Shown here in pieces: positions 8,818 to 16,559 of a stretch of 64,000 nt of DNA. A program made the position numbers and the translations under genes. The stretch is from assembly GCA_044226395.1 (NCBI GenBank), contig JBGAHD010000002.1, positions 806,001-870,000 on the forward strand. The letters run 5' to 3'. The notes beneath the pieces are model-generated. The model searched no databases, had not been told where the DNA came from, and saw only the letters and a list, made by a program, of their open reading frames with translations. The DNA is from JBGAHD01 sp044226395 (lineage in GTDB: Bacteria; Pseudomonadota; Gammaproteobacteria; Xanthomonadales; Ahniellaceae). The first letter of the stretch is position 1. The number at the start of each line of letters is the position of its first letter.

Positions 8818-9228
8818 ATGGGCATGTCTGCGGGTGGCAACGAAGGCGGAGTGATGGCGGAGATCAACGTCACGCCCTTGGTGGACGTGATGCTGGTGCT
8901 GCTGATCATCTTCATGATCACCGCCCCGCTGATGGCGCACAAGGTCACCATCGACTTGCCCCCGGCCACCGCCAAGCCCAATGTGGAGCCGCCGGGCACG
9001 ATCACCGTCTCCCTCAAGGAGACCGGTGATCTGTACTGGAACGATACGGAAATCACGCGCGACGCGATGGATCGCCAGCTCCGCATCGAGGCCCGGCGCG
9101 AGCCGCAACCGGATCTCCAGATCCGTGCCGACCGCACGGTGGAGTACAAGGAAGTGGCGAGCCTGATGGCCAGCGCGAAAGTCGCGGGCATGAAGAAAGT
9201 CGGTCTGATCACCACGCCGCAACATTGA
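8818..9228 (+). CDS. exbD: biopolymer transport protein ExbD (first copy)
   Basis: A 136-residue single-span protein of the ExbD/TolR family. The block INVTPLVDVMLVLLIIFMI contains the membrane aspartate needed for proton translocation; a periplasmic domain follows. Two ATGs, at 8818 and 8824, are possible starts. It is 5 bases from exbB. Two ExbD proteins after one ExbB is characteristic of Xanthomonas-type TonB systems, where one copy has a specialised role; which one applies here cannot be read from the sequence. Confidence 0.93.
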   Translation: MGMSAGGNEGGVMAEINVTPLVDVMLVLLIIFMITAPLMAHKVTIDLPPATAKPNVEPPGTITVSLKETGDLYWNDTEITRDAMDRQLRIEARREPQPDLQIRADRTVEYKEVASLMASAKVAGMKKVGLITTPQH

Positions 9229-9285
9229 TCGCGCGGACGCGGGCCTGACGGCTCGCGTCCGACCGGCGCGGACAGAGGAAGCATC

Positions 9286-9705
9286 ATGGCATTTACCAGT
9301 AACAAAGGCGCGGGCCCGATGGCCGACATCAACGTCACGCCCCTCGTGGACGTGATGCTGGTGCTGCTCATCATCTTCATGATCACGGCCCCGATCCTGG
9401 CCCATCAGGTCCAGATCGATCTTCCGCAAAAGACCACCAATCCGATCAACCAACCCGACCCGCCGCCGCCGATCGATCTGAAGATCCGCGCGACCGGCGA
9501 GCTGTTCTGGGATGGTCAGCCGCTGATCAAGGCCGCGCTCGAACCGCAGCTCAAGATTGAAGCCGCGAAGGACCCGCAGCCGCAGCTCGAGATCGACGCC
9601 GAACTGGAAACCGAATACCAAGTCGTCGCCGAAGTCCTGGCCACCGCCAAGAACGTCGGCATGACCAAGATTGGTTTCAAGAACATGCCGGGCGCTGGCA
9701 ACTAA
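9286..9705 (+). CDS. exbD: biopolymer transport protein ExbD (second copy)
   Basis: A 139-residue ExbD paralogue with the conserved block INVTPLVDVMLVLLIIFMI. It is preceded by a strong ribosome binding site (AGAGGAA, 9274-9280) and separated by 57 bases from the first copy. The periplasmic part carries a short run of four prolines (PDPPPPID) not seen in copy 1. A clear intrinsic terminator at 9733-9770 ends the tonB-exbB-exbD-exbD transcript. Confidence 0.93.
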   Translation: MAFTSNKGAGPMADINVTPLVDVMLVLLIIFMITAPILAHQVQIDLPQKTTNPINQPDPPPPIDLKIRATGELFWDGQPLIKAALEPQLKIEAAKDPQPQLEIDAELETEYQVVAEVLATAKNVGMTKIGFKNMPGAGN

Positions 9706-9732
9706 GCCCACCGTTCGACATCGGCCATCAAG

Positions 9733-9770
9733 AACGCCGCCTCGCGCAAGCCGGGCGGCGTTTTTGTTTT
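9733..9770 (+). terminator. intrinsic terminator of the tonB-exbB-exbD1-exbD2 operon
   Basis: A 9-base stem AACGCCGCC (9733-9741) pairs perfectly with GGCGGCGTT (9754-9762), and the T-run TTTTTGTTTT follows. It stands 27 bases after the second exbD. The rest of the 272-base gap up to 9977 shows no gene or motif that I can support. Confidence 0.88.
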
Positions 9771-9977
9771 GGGGCACGCGAAGCTTCGCAGTCATGCCGA
9801 TGGCTCGAGAGTGAACTCGACCCGCATCGCGCGGCCGATCACGGCACCGGCGCCAGTCGTAGCCGCGACCGCGCCTCGCCATCGCGACACCGCTCGTCCA
9901 GACGCGGCACTACCGTCACCCGTCCCGCGCGCACGCTTCAATCGCGCCACTGACTCGCGCGATCACTGGAGAATCCC

Positions 9978-10376
9978 ATGCGTGCCCGACCGCTCGTTCC
10001 CCGACCCGAGGCCTTGCGCGAGATGAACATCACGCCCCTGGTCGACGTGATGTTGGTGCTACTGGTGATCTTCATGATCGCCGCGCCAGTGATGGCGAAT
10101 CAGGTATCGATCACCATTCCACAGGGTCCGGAAGATCCACCGCGCCCCCACGAGACCGTGCGCGTGATCGTCAGCGCCGATGGCGCTCTGCGCTGGAACG
10201 AGCAAGCGTTGCCCGCCGCGGGCTTCGAGCCGCAACTCGCCTTGCAAATGAAGGCCGCGCCGGAGACCGACCTCGTGCTCGTCGTCGACCCCAAGGCGCC
10301 TTACGCGCTCGTCGCCGATCTCGCGTCGATCGCGCGACGTCAGGGCGTGGCGAACCTCGCCTTCGCCGATCGCTGA
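9978..10376 (+). CDS. ExbD/TolR family protein (third copy)
   Basis: A 132-residue third ExbD/TolR-like protein. The membrane block NITPLVDVMLVLLVIFMI keeps the key aspartate; the N-terminus is shorter and more basic (MRARPLVPRPEALRE). The ATG at 9978 has a ribosome binding site GGAGA at 9968-9972. It lies beyond the operon terminator, so it is probably expressed separately, and it converges on pdxJ with only 6 bases between stops. Sequence is clearly more divergent than copies 1 and 2 (for example ITIPQGPEDPPRPHET). It could serve the same ExbB or a TolQ/MotA encoded elsewhere. Confidence 0.88.
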   Translation: MRARPLVPRPEALREMNITPLVDVMLVLLVIFMIAAPVMANQVSITIPQGPEDPPRPHETVRVIVSADGALRWNEQALPAAGFEPQLALQMKAAPETDLVLVVDPKAPYALVADLASIARRQGVANLAFADR

Positions 10377-10382
10377 GCGAGT

Positions 10383-11147
10383 TCAGCGCGCCGCGCTGGT
10401 CTCGAGAATGCGCAAGTACGCACGCACGGTCGCCACCAACCCGGCGTAGAGCGCCTCACCGATCAGGGCGTGCCCGATCGAGACCTCGAGCACGCCCGGC
10501 ACGGTGCGCACGAAGGTGCCGAGATTCTGTTGGTTGAGATCGTGCCCGGCGTTGACGCCCAGACCCGCGCGCCGCGCACGTTCGGCGGTGCGCGCGCAGG
10601 CATCGAGCGCCGCGTTGACATCACCGCGCGCGAATGCGCGCGCGAACGGACCCGTGTAGATCTCGATACGATCGGCGCCGATCTCGGCGGCGCGCTCGAG
10701 TTCCGGCGCGTCGGCATCGACGAACAAGCTCACGCGGCATCCCGCCGCGCGAAGCCGCGCGACCACGGGTCGCAAGCGCTCGGCGTCGCGCGCGAAATCG
10801 AACCCGTGATCCGACGTCAGCTGACCATCGCCGTCAGGCACCAGGGTGCATTGGGTGGGACGAACTTCTTCCACCAATTCAAGAAAGCCCGGATAGCCGC
10901 GCACGTTCGCGCCAGCGAAGGGATTGCCCTCGATGTTGTACTCGACGCTCAACATCGCCGCGAGCTCGCGCACGTCGCCGGGACGAATGTGGCGCATGTC
11001 CGGGCGCGGATGCACGGTGATGCCCGCGCAGCCCGCCGCGATGCAGGCCCGCGCCGCGGCGATCACGCTCGGTTCGCCCTCATCGCGCGAATTGCGCAGC
11101 ACCGCGATCTTGTTGAGATTGACGCTGAGCAGAGTGACGTGAGTCAT
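10383..11147 (-). CDS. pdxJ: pyridoxine 5'-phosphate synthase
   Basis: A 254-residue PdxJ, the last enzyme of the DXP-dependent vitamin B6 pathway; it condenses 3-amino-2-oxopropyl phosphate with 1-deoxyxylulose 5-phosphate. Family marks are the N-terminal LLSVNLNKIAVLRNSR, TVHPRPDMRHI, EYNIEGNPF, the cofactor-loop glutamine and threonine in RPTQCTLVPD, NAGHDLN and SIGHALIGEALY. It points left, convergent with the third exbD. The order exbD-pdxJ is shared with Xanthomonas. Confidence 0.95.
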   Translation of the reverse strand: MTHVTLLSVNLNKIAVLRNSRDEGEPSVIAAARACIAAGCAGITVHPRPDMRHIRPGDVRELAAMLSVEYNIEGNPFAGANVRGYPGFLELVEEVRPTQCTLVPDGDGQLTSDHGFDFARDAERLRPVVARLRAAGCRVSLFVDADAPELERAAEIGADRIEIYTGPFARAFARGDVNAALDACARTAERARRAGLGVNAGHDLNQQNLGTFVRTVPGVLEVSIGHALIGEALYAGLVATVRAYLRILETSAAR

Positions 11148-11215
11148 GGCGTGGAGCAGGGCGGGCAGACGGCCGTTGAGCTTAGCCGATGATCGCGCGG
11201 CCGTAGCGCCCCAAC

Positions 11216-11240
11216 AAAAAGGGCCGCATGAAGCGGCCCT
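11216..11240 (-). terminator. intrinsic terminator after the PDZ gene
   Basis: On the minus strand an 8-base stem AGGGCCGC/GCGGCCCT (11233-11240 with 11220-11227) with a 5-base loop is followed by a T-run (plus-strand A at 11216-11220). It lies about 20 bases downstream of the stop of the leftward PDZ gene and closes the sigma/anti-sigma/PDZ operon. Confidence 0.85.
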
Positions 11241-11261
11241 GGTCTTCGATCCCGCGCGGAA

Positions 11262-12269
11262 TCAATGGCAGGGTTCGGCGACCGTCTTCCAGGCCACCGG
11301 CTGCCAGTAATCCTTGTTCGGCGCGCGCGGATCATCCAATTGCGCGGCCAGCAAATACGTCATGCCCGGTTCGACCGTGATGGTCAGCGTCTTGCGGCCC
11401 CATTCGGTGCGACGACGCGTGAGCGTGGTCGGCAGATCGCGCGCGTCGATGTCCTCGGCGATCAGCAGTTCGTGCTGACCGGGGTCGAGGCGAAACGTGT
11501 TCTGCGTGGCCGGACCGGCGAGCTGGCCGTCAATCTCGAGCAGACGCGTGCCGTACAGATGCTTGGAGCGCGGCGCCACGTGGAAGGTGCTGACGCGACC
11601 ACACGTATCGCCACTCGCGGCGGGCGCCGCGCGCGACACGGCCGAGCCCAAGGCCACCGGCGCATTCGACGCGACCAGGGTGCCTTCGCCCAATTCCAAT
11701 CGCAGCGCCGGCAAATAACGCGCGTGCAGCGCGCCTTGCAGTTGCACCGCATCGCCACCGCGACGCGCGTCGAACGTGATCGGCTGCAGATCGCGCAACC
11801 CATCGACGCCCGCGCGCAAGGTCGAAATCGCGCGCGCCGTGCCTTGTTCATCAACACCCAGGCCCGCGAGCGATTGACCGTTGAACGCGATCAGCACATC
11901 GCCGGCGCGCACGCCCAGGCTTTGCGCCAGACCGCCGGGCGTCGTGCCCAACACCACCAGGCCCGCGGTCGCCGCGTCGCGACTGTCGACCACCAGGCCC
12001 AGATCGACCACGCGTTCGGCCGGCATGCTCAGCGACAGCGCCACGTCCTCGGGCTTGCCCGAGAAGGCGCCGGCGTCGGCCATGCGCAGCAACACGCTCT
12101 TCAATTCATCGCGCAACAGCGACTCCGTCGTGCCCACCGAGGTGCTGGCCAATTGCGTCAGCTTGCCGCTCGCCGTGGCATCGAGGCGATCGGCGCCCCA
12201 GGCCATCGAGCTCACCGCCGCCCACGTCGCGCCAGCGACCACGAGTCTCACCATCATCCGGGAAAACAT
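11262..12269 (-). CDS. secreted PDZ-domain protein of the ECF operon
   Basis: A 335-residue protein with a signal peptide (MVRLVVAGATWAAVSSMAWG). A PDZ domain covers about residues 88-160, with the carboxylate-binding and core blocks LGLVVDSRD, GGLAQSLGVRAGDVLIAFNG. No protease domain is present. The C-terminal part (about 225-335) resembles periplasmic beta-rich modules and has two cysteines (C223, C334). The start was set at 12269 because of the ribosome binding site GGAGGTC just upstream (plus strand 12274-12280). It lies 14 bases after the anti-sigma gene. A role as periplasmic sensor or target of the sigma factor is an inference from the operon. Confidence 0.75.
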   Translation of the reverse strand: MFSRMMVRLVVAGATWAAVSSMAWGADRLDATASGKLTQLASTSVGTTESLLRDELKSVLLRMADAGAFSGKPEDVALSLSMPAERVVDLGLVVDSRDAATAGLVVLGTTPGGLAQSLGVRAGDVLIAFNGQSLAGLGVDEQGTARAISTLRAGVDGLRDLQPITFDARRGGDAVQLQGALHARYLPALRLELGEGTLVASNAPVALGSAVSRAAPAASGDTCGRVSTFHVAPRSKHLYGTRLLEIDGQLAGPATQNTFRLDPGQHELLIAEDIDARDLPTTLTRRRTEWGRKTLTITVEPGMTYLLAAQLDDPRAPNKDYWQPVAWKTVAEPCH

Positions 12270-12283
12270 GTCGACCTCCGGGT

Positions 12284-12790
12284 TCAAATTCGCACTGCCG
12301 AAGCAGGGCGACGATACGTCTGCACGAGTGTCGCCAGCGTGTTCTCGCGCTCGCGCCACAGACTCTCCAACTCCGCCAGCGGCGCGCCGCGATCGTACGC
12401 CGCCTGCAAGCGATGATCGATGCGCGCCAAGGCCAATTCGCCGGCGGCCGGTTCGCCCACGGCCGCATGGGTGAGGCGCAGCGACGCGACCTCGGCCTCC
12501 AGCGCGCGGTTGCGACCGAGCATCGAGGCATCCGCCACCACCGTCGGCGTGACCGTGCCCGCGCCCACGCCAGACCCCGCGCCCCAACGGCCCACGCCGA
12601 AGGCCACGATCGCGATCGCCGCGGCGGCCGCGAGATAGCGCCAGCGCCCTCGCGTCGGTGCCCGCGAACTCGCCAGGTCGCGCGACAAGCGCTCGCGCAG
12701 CCGCTCGCTCGGCGCGAAATCGGGCAGGGCCTCGAGGCTCGCGCGGATCGCGTCCGGCACGCGCGTGTCGGCACTGAGCACGGTGGTCAT
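12284..12790 (-). CDS. probable membrane anti-sigma factor
   Basis: A 168-residue protein: cytosolic N-terminus of about 50 residues, one membrane helix (YLAAAAAIAIVAFGVG, about 52-67) and a periplasmic, Ala/Leu/Glu-rich helical part. Its start overlaps the stop of the ECF sigma gene by four bases, the usual translational coupling of sigma and anti-sigma. There is no HxxxCxxC zinc motif, so it is not a ZAS-type anti-sigma factor. The function is assigned from size, topology and position only. Confidence 0.65.
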   Translation of the reverse strand: MTTVLSADTRVPDAIRASLEALPDFAPSERLRERLSRDLASSRAPTRGRWRYLAAAAAIAIVAFGVGRWGAGSGVGAGTVTPTVVADASMLGRNRALEAEVASLRLTHAAVGEPAAGELALARIDHRLQAAYDRGAPLAELESLWRERENTLATLVQTYRRPASAVRI

Positions 12791-13356
12791 ACCGCCTTCT
12801 CCAAGGGTGGGTGGTCGTCCCCGGTGGCGAGCTTCTGCAGCGCGCGCGCCAGGATCGACTTCGAATAACTCTCACTCTGGCCGAACATCTCGGCCAATTC
12901 CCGATGCGTATAGCCTTCCAGCGCGTGCAACACCAAGACCGCGCGCGCCCGGGGCGACAACCGCATCAACATCTGCCAAGCCTCGACCTGCTTCTCGGGC
13001 AGGCCGTCGAGTTCGACCGCGCCCGCGACGGTTTCCGGCGGCGGATCGGCGCTCAACCACTGTCGGCGACGCAACTCGTCGATCGTGGCGTTGGCGACCA
13101 ATCGCCGCAGCCAGGCGCCGAACGGCGCATCGCCGCGAAACCCACGAATCCGTTCCATCAGCCGCACGAAGACATCGTGCACCACGTCCTCGGCCGCCTG
13201 ACCATCGCCGAGCACGCGCAGCGACAGATTGTAGGCCGGTCGCTGAAAGCGCTCGTACAAGGTCGCCAGGGCACTCGCCTCGCCGCGCTGCGCGCCGCGG
13301 ACGAGATCGGCGTCCACGGGGGCGTAAAAAGCGTTGCCGGTCATCGCGCTGTCCAT
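12787..13356 (-). CDS. ECF-type RNA polymerase sigma factor
   Basis: A 189-residue extracytoplasmic-function sigma factor. Region 2 is visible as AEDVVHDVFVRLMERIRGFRG followed by FGAWLRRLVANATIDELRR (two segments of one region), and region 4 as LSPRARAVLVLHALEGYTHRELAEMFGQS shortened here in sense: LHALEGYTHRELAEMFGQS is the helix-turn-helix. The ATG at 13356 has an AGGA ribosome binding site. It heads an operon with a coupled membrane protein (12284-12790) and a PDZ protein, so it probably responds to an envelope signal. Confidence 0.9.
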   Translation of the reverse strand: MDSAMTGNAFYAPVDADLVRGAQRGEASALATLYERFQRPAYNLSLRVLGDGQAAEDVVHDVFVRLMERIRGFRGDAPFGAWLRRLVANATIDELRRRQWLSADPPPETVAGAVELDGLPEKQVEAWQMLMRLSPRARAVLVLHALEGYTHRELAEMFGQSESYSKSILARALQKLATGDDHPPLEKAV

Positions 13357-13405
13357 GTTCCTGCTGGTGATGACGGACCGGATGCGCGATCCGTCGCAGG
13401 GTGGA

Positions 13406-13783
13406 TCAGCTTTCGCCGCGTTCGGAGCGAACCGGCGGGCGCGGCGCCGCCGCGGTCGGCGCGATGGCTTGATTGGGCGCGGCCGAGCGTGGCGCCGAAG
13501 GACGCGGCGTGGCCGGGCGCGTGACGCCAGGAGCCGCCGCCGACCCCGCCGTCGTCGAAGCGGCCTTGGCGAGCTTCGCGCGATGCGCCAGAAGCAGATC
13601 CAGCTCGCGACTGGACTGGCCCGAAGAAACCGAGTCGACCCGCGCCGACACGAAGCCCATCACGGTACCGATGAAGGCGATCAAGGCCACCAGCAAGGCC
13701 AAGCCCAGAATCAGCGGCGAATGCGTCCGGAACGCCACGCCCAGGGCCGCGACGAAGACCAGCAGCAACAGCCAACGCACCAT
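13406..13783 (-). CDS. small membrane protein with Ala/Pro-rich tail
   Basis: A 125-residue protein starting MVRWLLLLVFVAALGVAF. It has two adjacent membrane helices (about residues 3-18 and 23-46) and a C-terminal cytosolic or periplasmic tail rich in Ala, Pro, Ser and Arg with low complexity. The helix pair resembles the short DUF1049/LapA-like topology, but the match is not strong enough to name. The longer frame up to 14113 lies over the divergent cyclase gene and is Arg-rich without structure, so the inner start was taken. It lies in the same direction as the ECF operon but ends 50 bases upstream of the sigma start. Confidence 0.6.
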   Translation of the reverse strand: MVRWLLLLVFVAALGVAFRTHSPLILGLALLVALIAFIGTVMGFVSARVDSVSSGQSSRELDLLLAHRAKLAKAASTTAGSAAAPGVTRPATPRPSAPRSAAPNQAIAPTAAAPRPPVRSERGES

Positions 13784-13931
13784 GTCCACCACCTCGGCAA
13801 CGACCGACGGCGAAGTCTCGCACAGGTCTCTCGCCACGCGCAGCCGAGCGCGACCGGCGCCGCGCCCGGCCCGCCAGTCGGCCGTCGACAGCTGTTGACC
13901 TTCATGACACCCCAGGCCGGCGGCTTCCGGG

Positions 13932-13937
13932 TAGGAT
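13932..13937 (+). promoter_or_regulatory. -10-like TAGGAT close to a start codon
   Basis: TAGGAT (13932-13937) ends 7 bases before the ATG at 13945. Transcription would begin at or next to that start codon, which implies a leaderless message and argues for 13945 over the in-frame ATG at 13936 that overlaps the hexamer. Confidence 0.35.
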
Positions 13938-13944
13938 GACGGCG

Positions 13945-15801
13945 ATGGGGGAGTCACCGACTCACAACCGCCGGATCCGTCCGTGGTGGGCCGCTTTCGC
14001 GGCGCTGCTGCTCGCCGCCGTCGCCGTCGCTCAAACTCCCGATACTTCCGCCAACCTGGGCAACGCGCCCGCGTCTTTGCGCGCCGGCGAAGGCTATCGC
14101 TTCGATCTGTCACCGACCTTGGGCGTGCTGCGCGACACCGCGCGCGCGCTCACGCCGGCCGAGGCCTGGGCCGAGGCGCAACGCAATACCTTCAAGCCGC
14201 TCAATGGCGAGCCGCCGAACTTCGGCTTCACCCGCGAGGCCCTGTGGTTTCACACCGTGGTGGAAAATCGCGACCACCCGGCGCGCCGCTGGGTCTTGGT
14301 GATCGAGCAACCGCGCTTGGACAAAGTGCAGCTGTGGCTGCGCTCGCGCGGCAAGGAAGAACTCACGCGTGAACTCGGCGACAGCGCGCGCTTCGAGACG
14401 CGCAGCTTCCCGCACCGTTTTCCCAACTACGAATTCGAGCTCGGGGCCGGCGAATCGGTCGAGATCCTCATGCGCGTGGAGTCGACCTCGTCGATCCAGG
14501 TGCCGACCATTCTCTACACGCCCAATGAATTGTTTCGTTCCACCCACGACGAGCAATCGGCGATCGGCCTGTACTTCGGCATCCTGCTCGCCTTGCTGCT
14601 GTACAACCTCGCGGTGATGATCGCCCTGCGCGAGCCATCGTATCTGTATTACGTGGTGTATCTGGCGGCCTTCGGTCTGTTGATGCTGAGTTTCGACGGC
14701 ATCGGCTTTCAATACTTGTGGCCGAACTCGCCGTGGTGGCAGAACGCCTCGATGCCCTTGGGCCTGGGCATGATGGTCGCCACGACGGCGGCCTTCACGC
14801 GCTCATTCCTCGAACTGCGTCAACGCATGCCCTGGATCTCGCGGGTCGTCGATCTGTTCGTGGCCCTGAGTCTGGTCCTCGCTATCGGCGGCCTCACCCC
14901 TTGGCGCTACGAAGCCGCCGTGGCCCTCAACGCCGCCGTCCTCGTGGGCGCGACCCTGGTGACCCTGTGTGCCGTGACCATGACCCTGCGTCGCCAGCGC
15001 GCGGCCTTGCTGTTCCTGGTGGCGTGGTCGGCGCTGATCGTGTTCGGCGTCAGCTATCCGCTGAGTTCGTTCAACATCCTGCCGCGCGCGCAGACGCACG
15101 AGTTCGGCTTGATGTTCGGCTCCGCGATCGAATTCTTGTTGCTGTCATTCGCCCTGAGCTATCGCCGGCACCTGCAATTGGCCGACAGCGAACGCGAGGC
15201 CCGCGCCGCGCGCGAGGCGCTCGAGCGCACCTTGGTCGAGCGCAATCAGGAACTGACCCAATCGGCCACCCAGCTCGAGGAACTCAATCGCCTGTTGCGC
15301 GACATCAGTCTGCGCGATGGCCTGACCGGTCTGTACAACCGTCGCTTCCTCGATCAGCTCCTGGTCGAGGCCTGGAACGCCTCGCTCAGTCGCGCCGAGC
15401 CAGTGGCGGTGATGATGGTCGACCTCGATCACTTCAAGAACATCAACGATCGCTACGGCCACGCCGCCGGCGACGATTGCCTGCGCGTGGTCGCCGCGCG
15501 CATGTCGCGCCAGGCCAGCACGCTCGGCGCGGTGGCCGCGCGCTACGGCGGCGAGGAATTCGCGGTCGTGCTCACCGGCAAGCCGCGCGAAATCGCCGAG
15601 GCCTTGGCCGAGTTGATGCGTTCGGCCGTGGCGTCCGAGGCGGTCAAGACTAGCGGCGGCGCCATTCCGGTCACGATCAGCGTGGGCCTGGCCTTCGCCG
15701 TGCCCAAGGTCGAGGACTCGCTCGGCACCTTGATCAAGCGCGCCGACCAAGCGCTGTACGAAGCGAAGCGGCGCGGGCGCAACCGCGTGGTCCTCGCTTA
15801 G
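13945..15801 (+). CDS. 7TMR-DISM diguanylate cyclase (GGEEF)
   Basis: A 618-residue membrane sensor that should make cyclic di-GMP. Order: signal peptide (WWAAFAALLLAAVAVAQ), periplasmic 7TMR-DISM extracellular domain (about 40-190), seven membrane helices (about 195-400), a coiled linker, and a GGDEF domain from about 455. The cyclase domain shows DGLTGLYNRRFLD, VDLDHFKNINDRYGHAAGDD and the active-site RYGGEEF. The RxxD inhibitory site, expected five residues before GGEEF, is absent (TLGA in its place). The in-frame ATG at 13936 is an alternative start. A paralogue of the same architecture lies at 17742. Confidence 0.9.
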   Translation: MGESPTHNRRIRPWWAAFAALLLAAVAVAQTPDTSANLGNAPASLRAGEGYRFDLSPTLGVLRDTARALTPAEAWAEAQRNTFKPLNGEPPNFGFTREALWFHTVVENRDHPARRWVLVIEQPRLDKVQLWLRSRGKEELTRELGDSARFETRSFPHRFPNYEFELGAGESVEILMRVESTSSIQVPTILYTPNELFRSTHDEQSAIGLYFGILLALLLYNLAVMIALREPSYLYYVVYLAAFGLLMLSFDGIGFQYLWPNSPWWQNASMPLGLGMMVATTAAFTRSFLELRQRMPWISRVVDLFVALSLVLAIGGLTPWRYEAAVALNAAVLVGATLVTLCAVTMTLRRQRAALLFLVAWSALIVFGVSYPLSSFNILPRAQTHEFGLMFGSAIEFLLLSFALSYRRHLQLADSEREARAAREALERTLVERNQELTQSATQLEELNRLLRDISLRDGLTGLYNRRFLDQLLVEAWNASLSRAEPVAVMMVDLDHFKNINDRYGHAAGDDCLRVVAARMSRQASTLGAVAARYGGEEFAVVLTGKPREIAEALAELMRSAVASEAVKTSGGAIPVTISVGLAFAVPKVEDSLGTLIKRADQALYEAKRRGRNRVVLA

Positions 15802-15839
15802 CGACGCCCGCCGCGCGCGCGCCGCGCTAAGCTCGCCGC

Positions 15840-16475
15840 ATGGACCTGATCGCGCAAATCGCGCTCGCCGCCGGCCTGGCCTGGGGCAGCGGCATTCGAC
15901 TCTATGCGGTGTTGTTCGTCTGCGGTGGCCTGCAACGGCTGGGCTATGTCCATCTGCCGGGCGATCTGAGCCTGCTCGCGCACGATTGGGTGTTGATCGC
16001 TTCGGGCGTGATGCTGGTGGGGGAGTTCGTCGCCGACAAAGTCCCGGCCTTCGATTCCTTGTGGGATGCGTTCCAAACCTTCGTGCGCATTCCCGGCGGC
16101 ATGGCCCTGGCCTGGAGCGCCCTGGGCGACCAAGGCCCGGCCGCGCAATGGGTGGCGGCCATCGTCGGTGGCGCCATCACCTCGGGGACGCATCTGACCA
16201 AGGCCGGCACGCGCGCGGTGATCAACCATTCGCCCGAGCCGTTTTCCAACTGGCTGGCGAGTTTCGTCGAGGACGGCGTGGTGCTCGGCGGCCTGTGGCT
16301 GGTGTGGGCGCATCCGCTGGTGTTCCTGGTCTTGCTGGTCGTGTTCCTGCTGATCGCGGCATGGCTGCTGCCCAAGCTCTCGCGCGCCTTGCGCTGGACC
16401 GTGCGCAAGCTCCTGGGCCGGCGTGAGCCCGAACCGCCCAACACCTTTCCGCAGCCCCGTCTCGATCGGCCCTGA
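15840..16475 (+). CDS. DUF4126 family membrane protein
   Basis: A 211-residue inner-membrane protein with about four to five helices and glycine-rich loops. The segments LAAGLAWGSGIRLYAVLF near the start, VADKVPAFDSLWD and the Gly/Thr stretch GGAITSGTHLTKAGTRA are characteristic of DUF4126. The C-terminus is basic and cytosolic. Function unknown. A TAAGCT hexamer ends 6 bases before the ATG (15828-15833), the same spacing seen at several other genes here, and there is no ribosome binding site. Confidence 0.82.
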   Translation: MDLIAQIALAAGLAWGSGIRLYAVLFVCGGLQRLGYVHLPGDLSLLAHDWVLIASGVMLVGEFVADKVPAFDSLWDAFQTFVRIPGGMALAWSALGDQGPAAQWVAAIVGGAITSGTHLTKAGTRAVINHSPEPFSNWLASFVEDGVVLGGLWLVWAHPLVFLVLLVVFLLIAAWLLPKLSRALRWTVRKLLGRREPEPPNTFPQPRLDRP

Positions 16476-16559
16476 TCCCGGGCCAAACGCTCTGGACCCC
16501 GGATCGGGGCGGCATTAGCATGCCCATGGTGTTCTCTATTGGTTTCCCGTTGAAGTGTC

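Noticed and set aside
9769..10026. 85-codon plus frame between exbD2 and the third exbD
   Set aside because: No ribosome binding site, Arg/Pro-rich, overlaps the real start of the third exbD in another frame.
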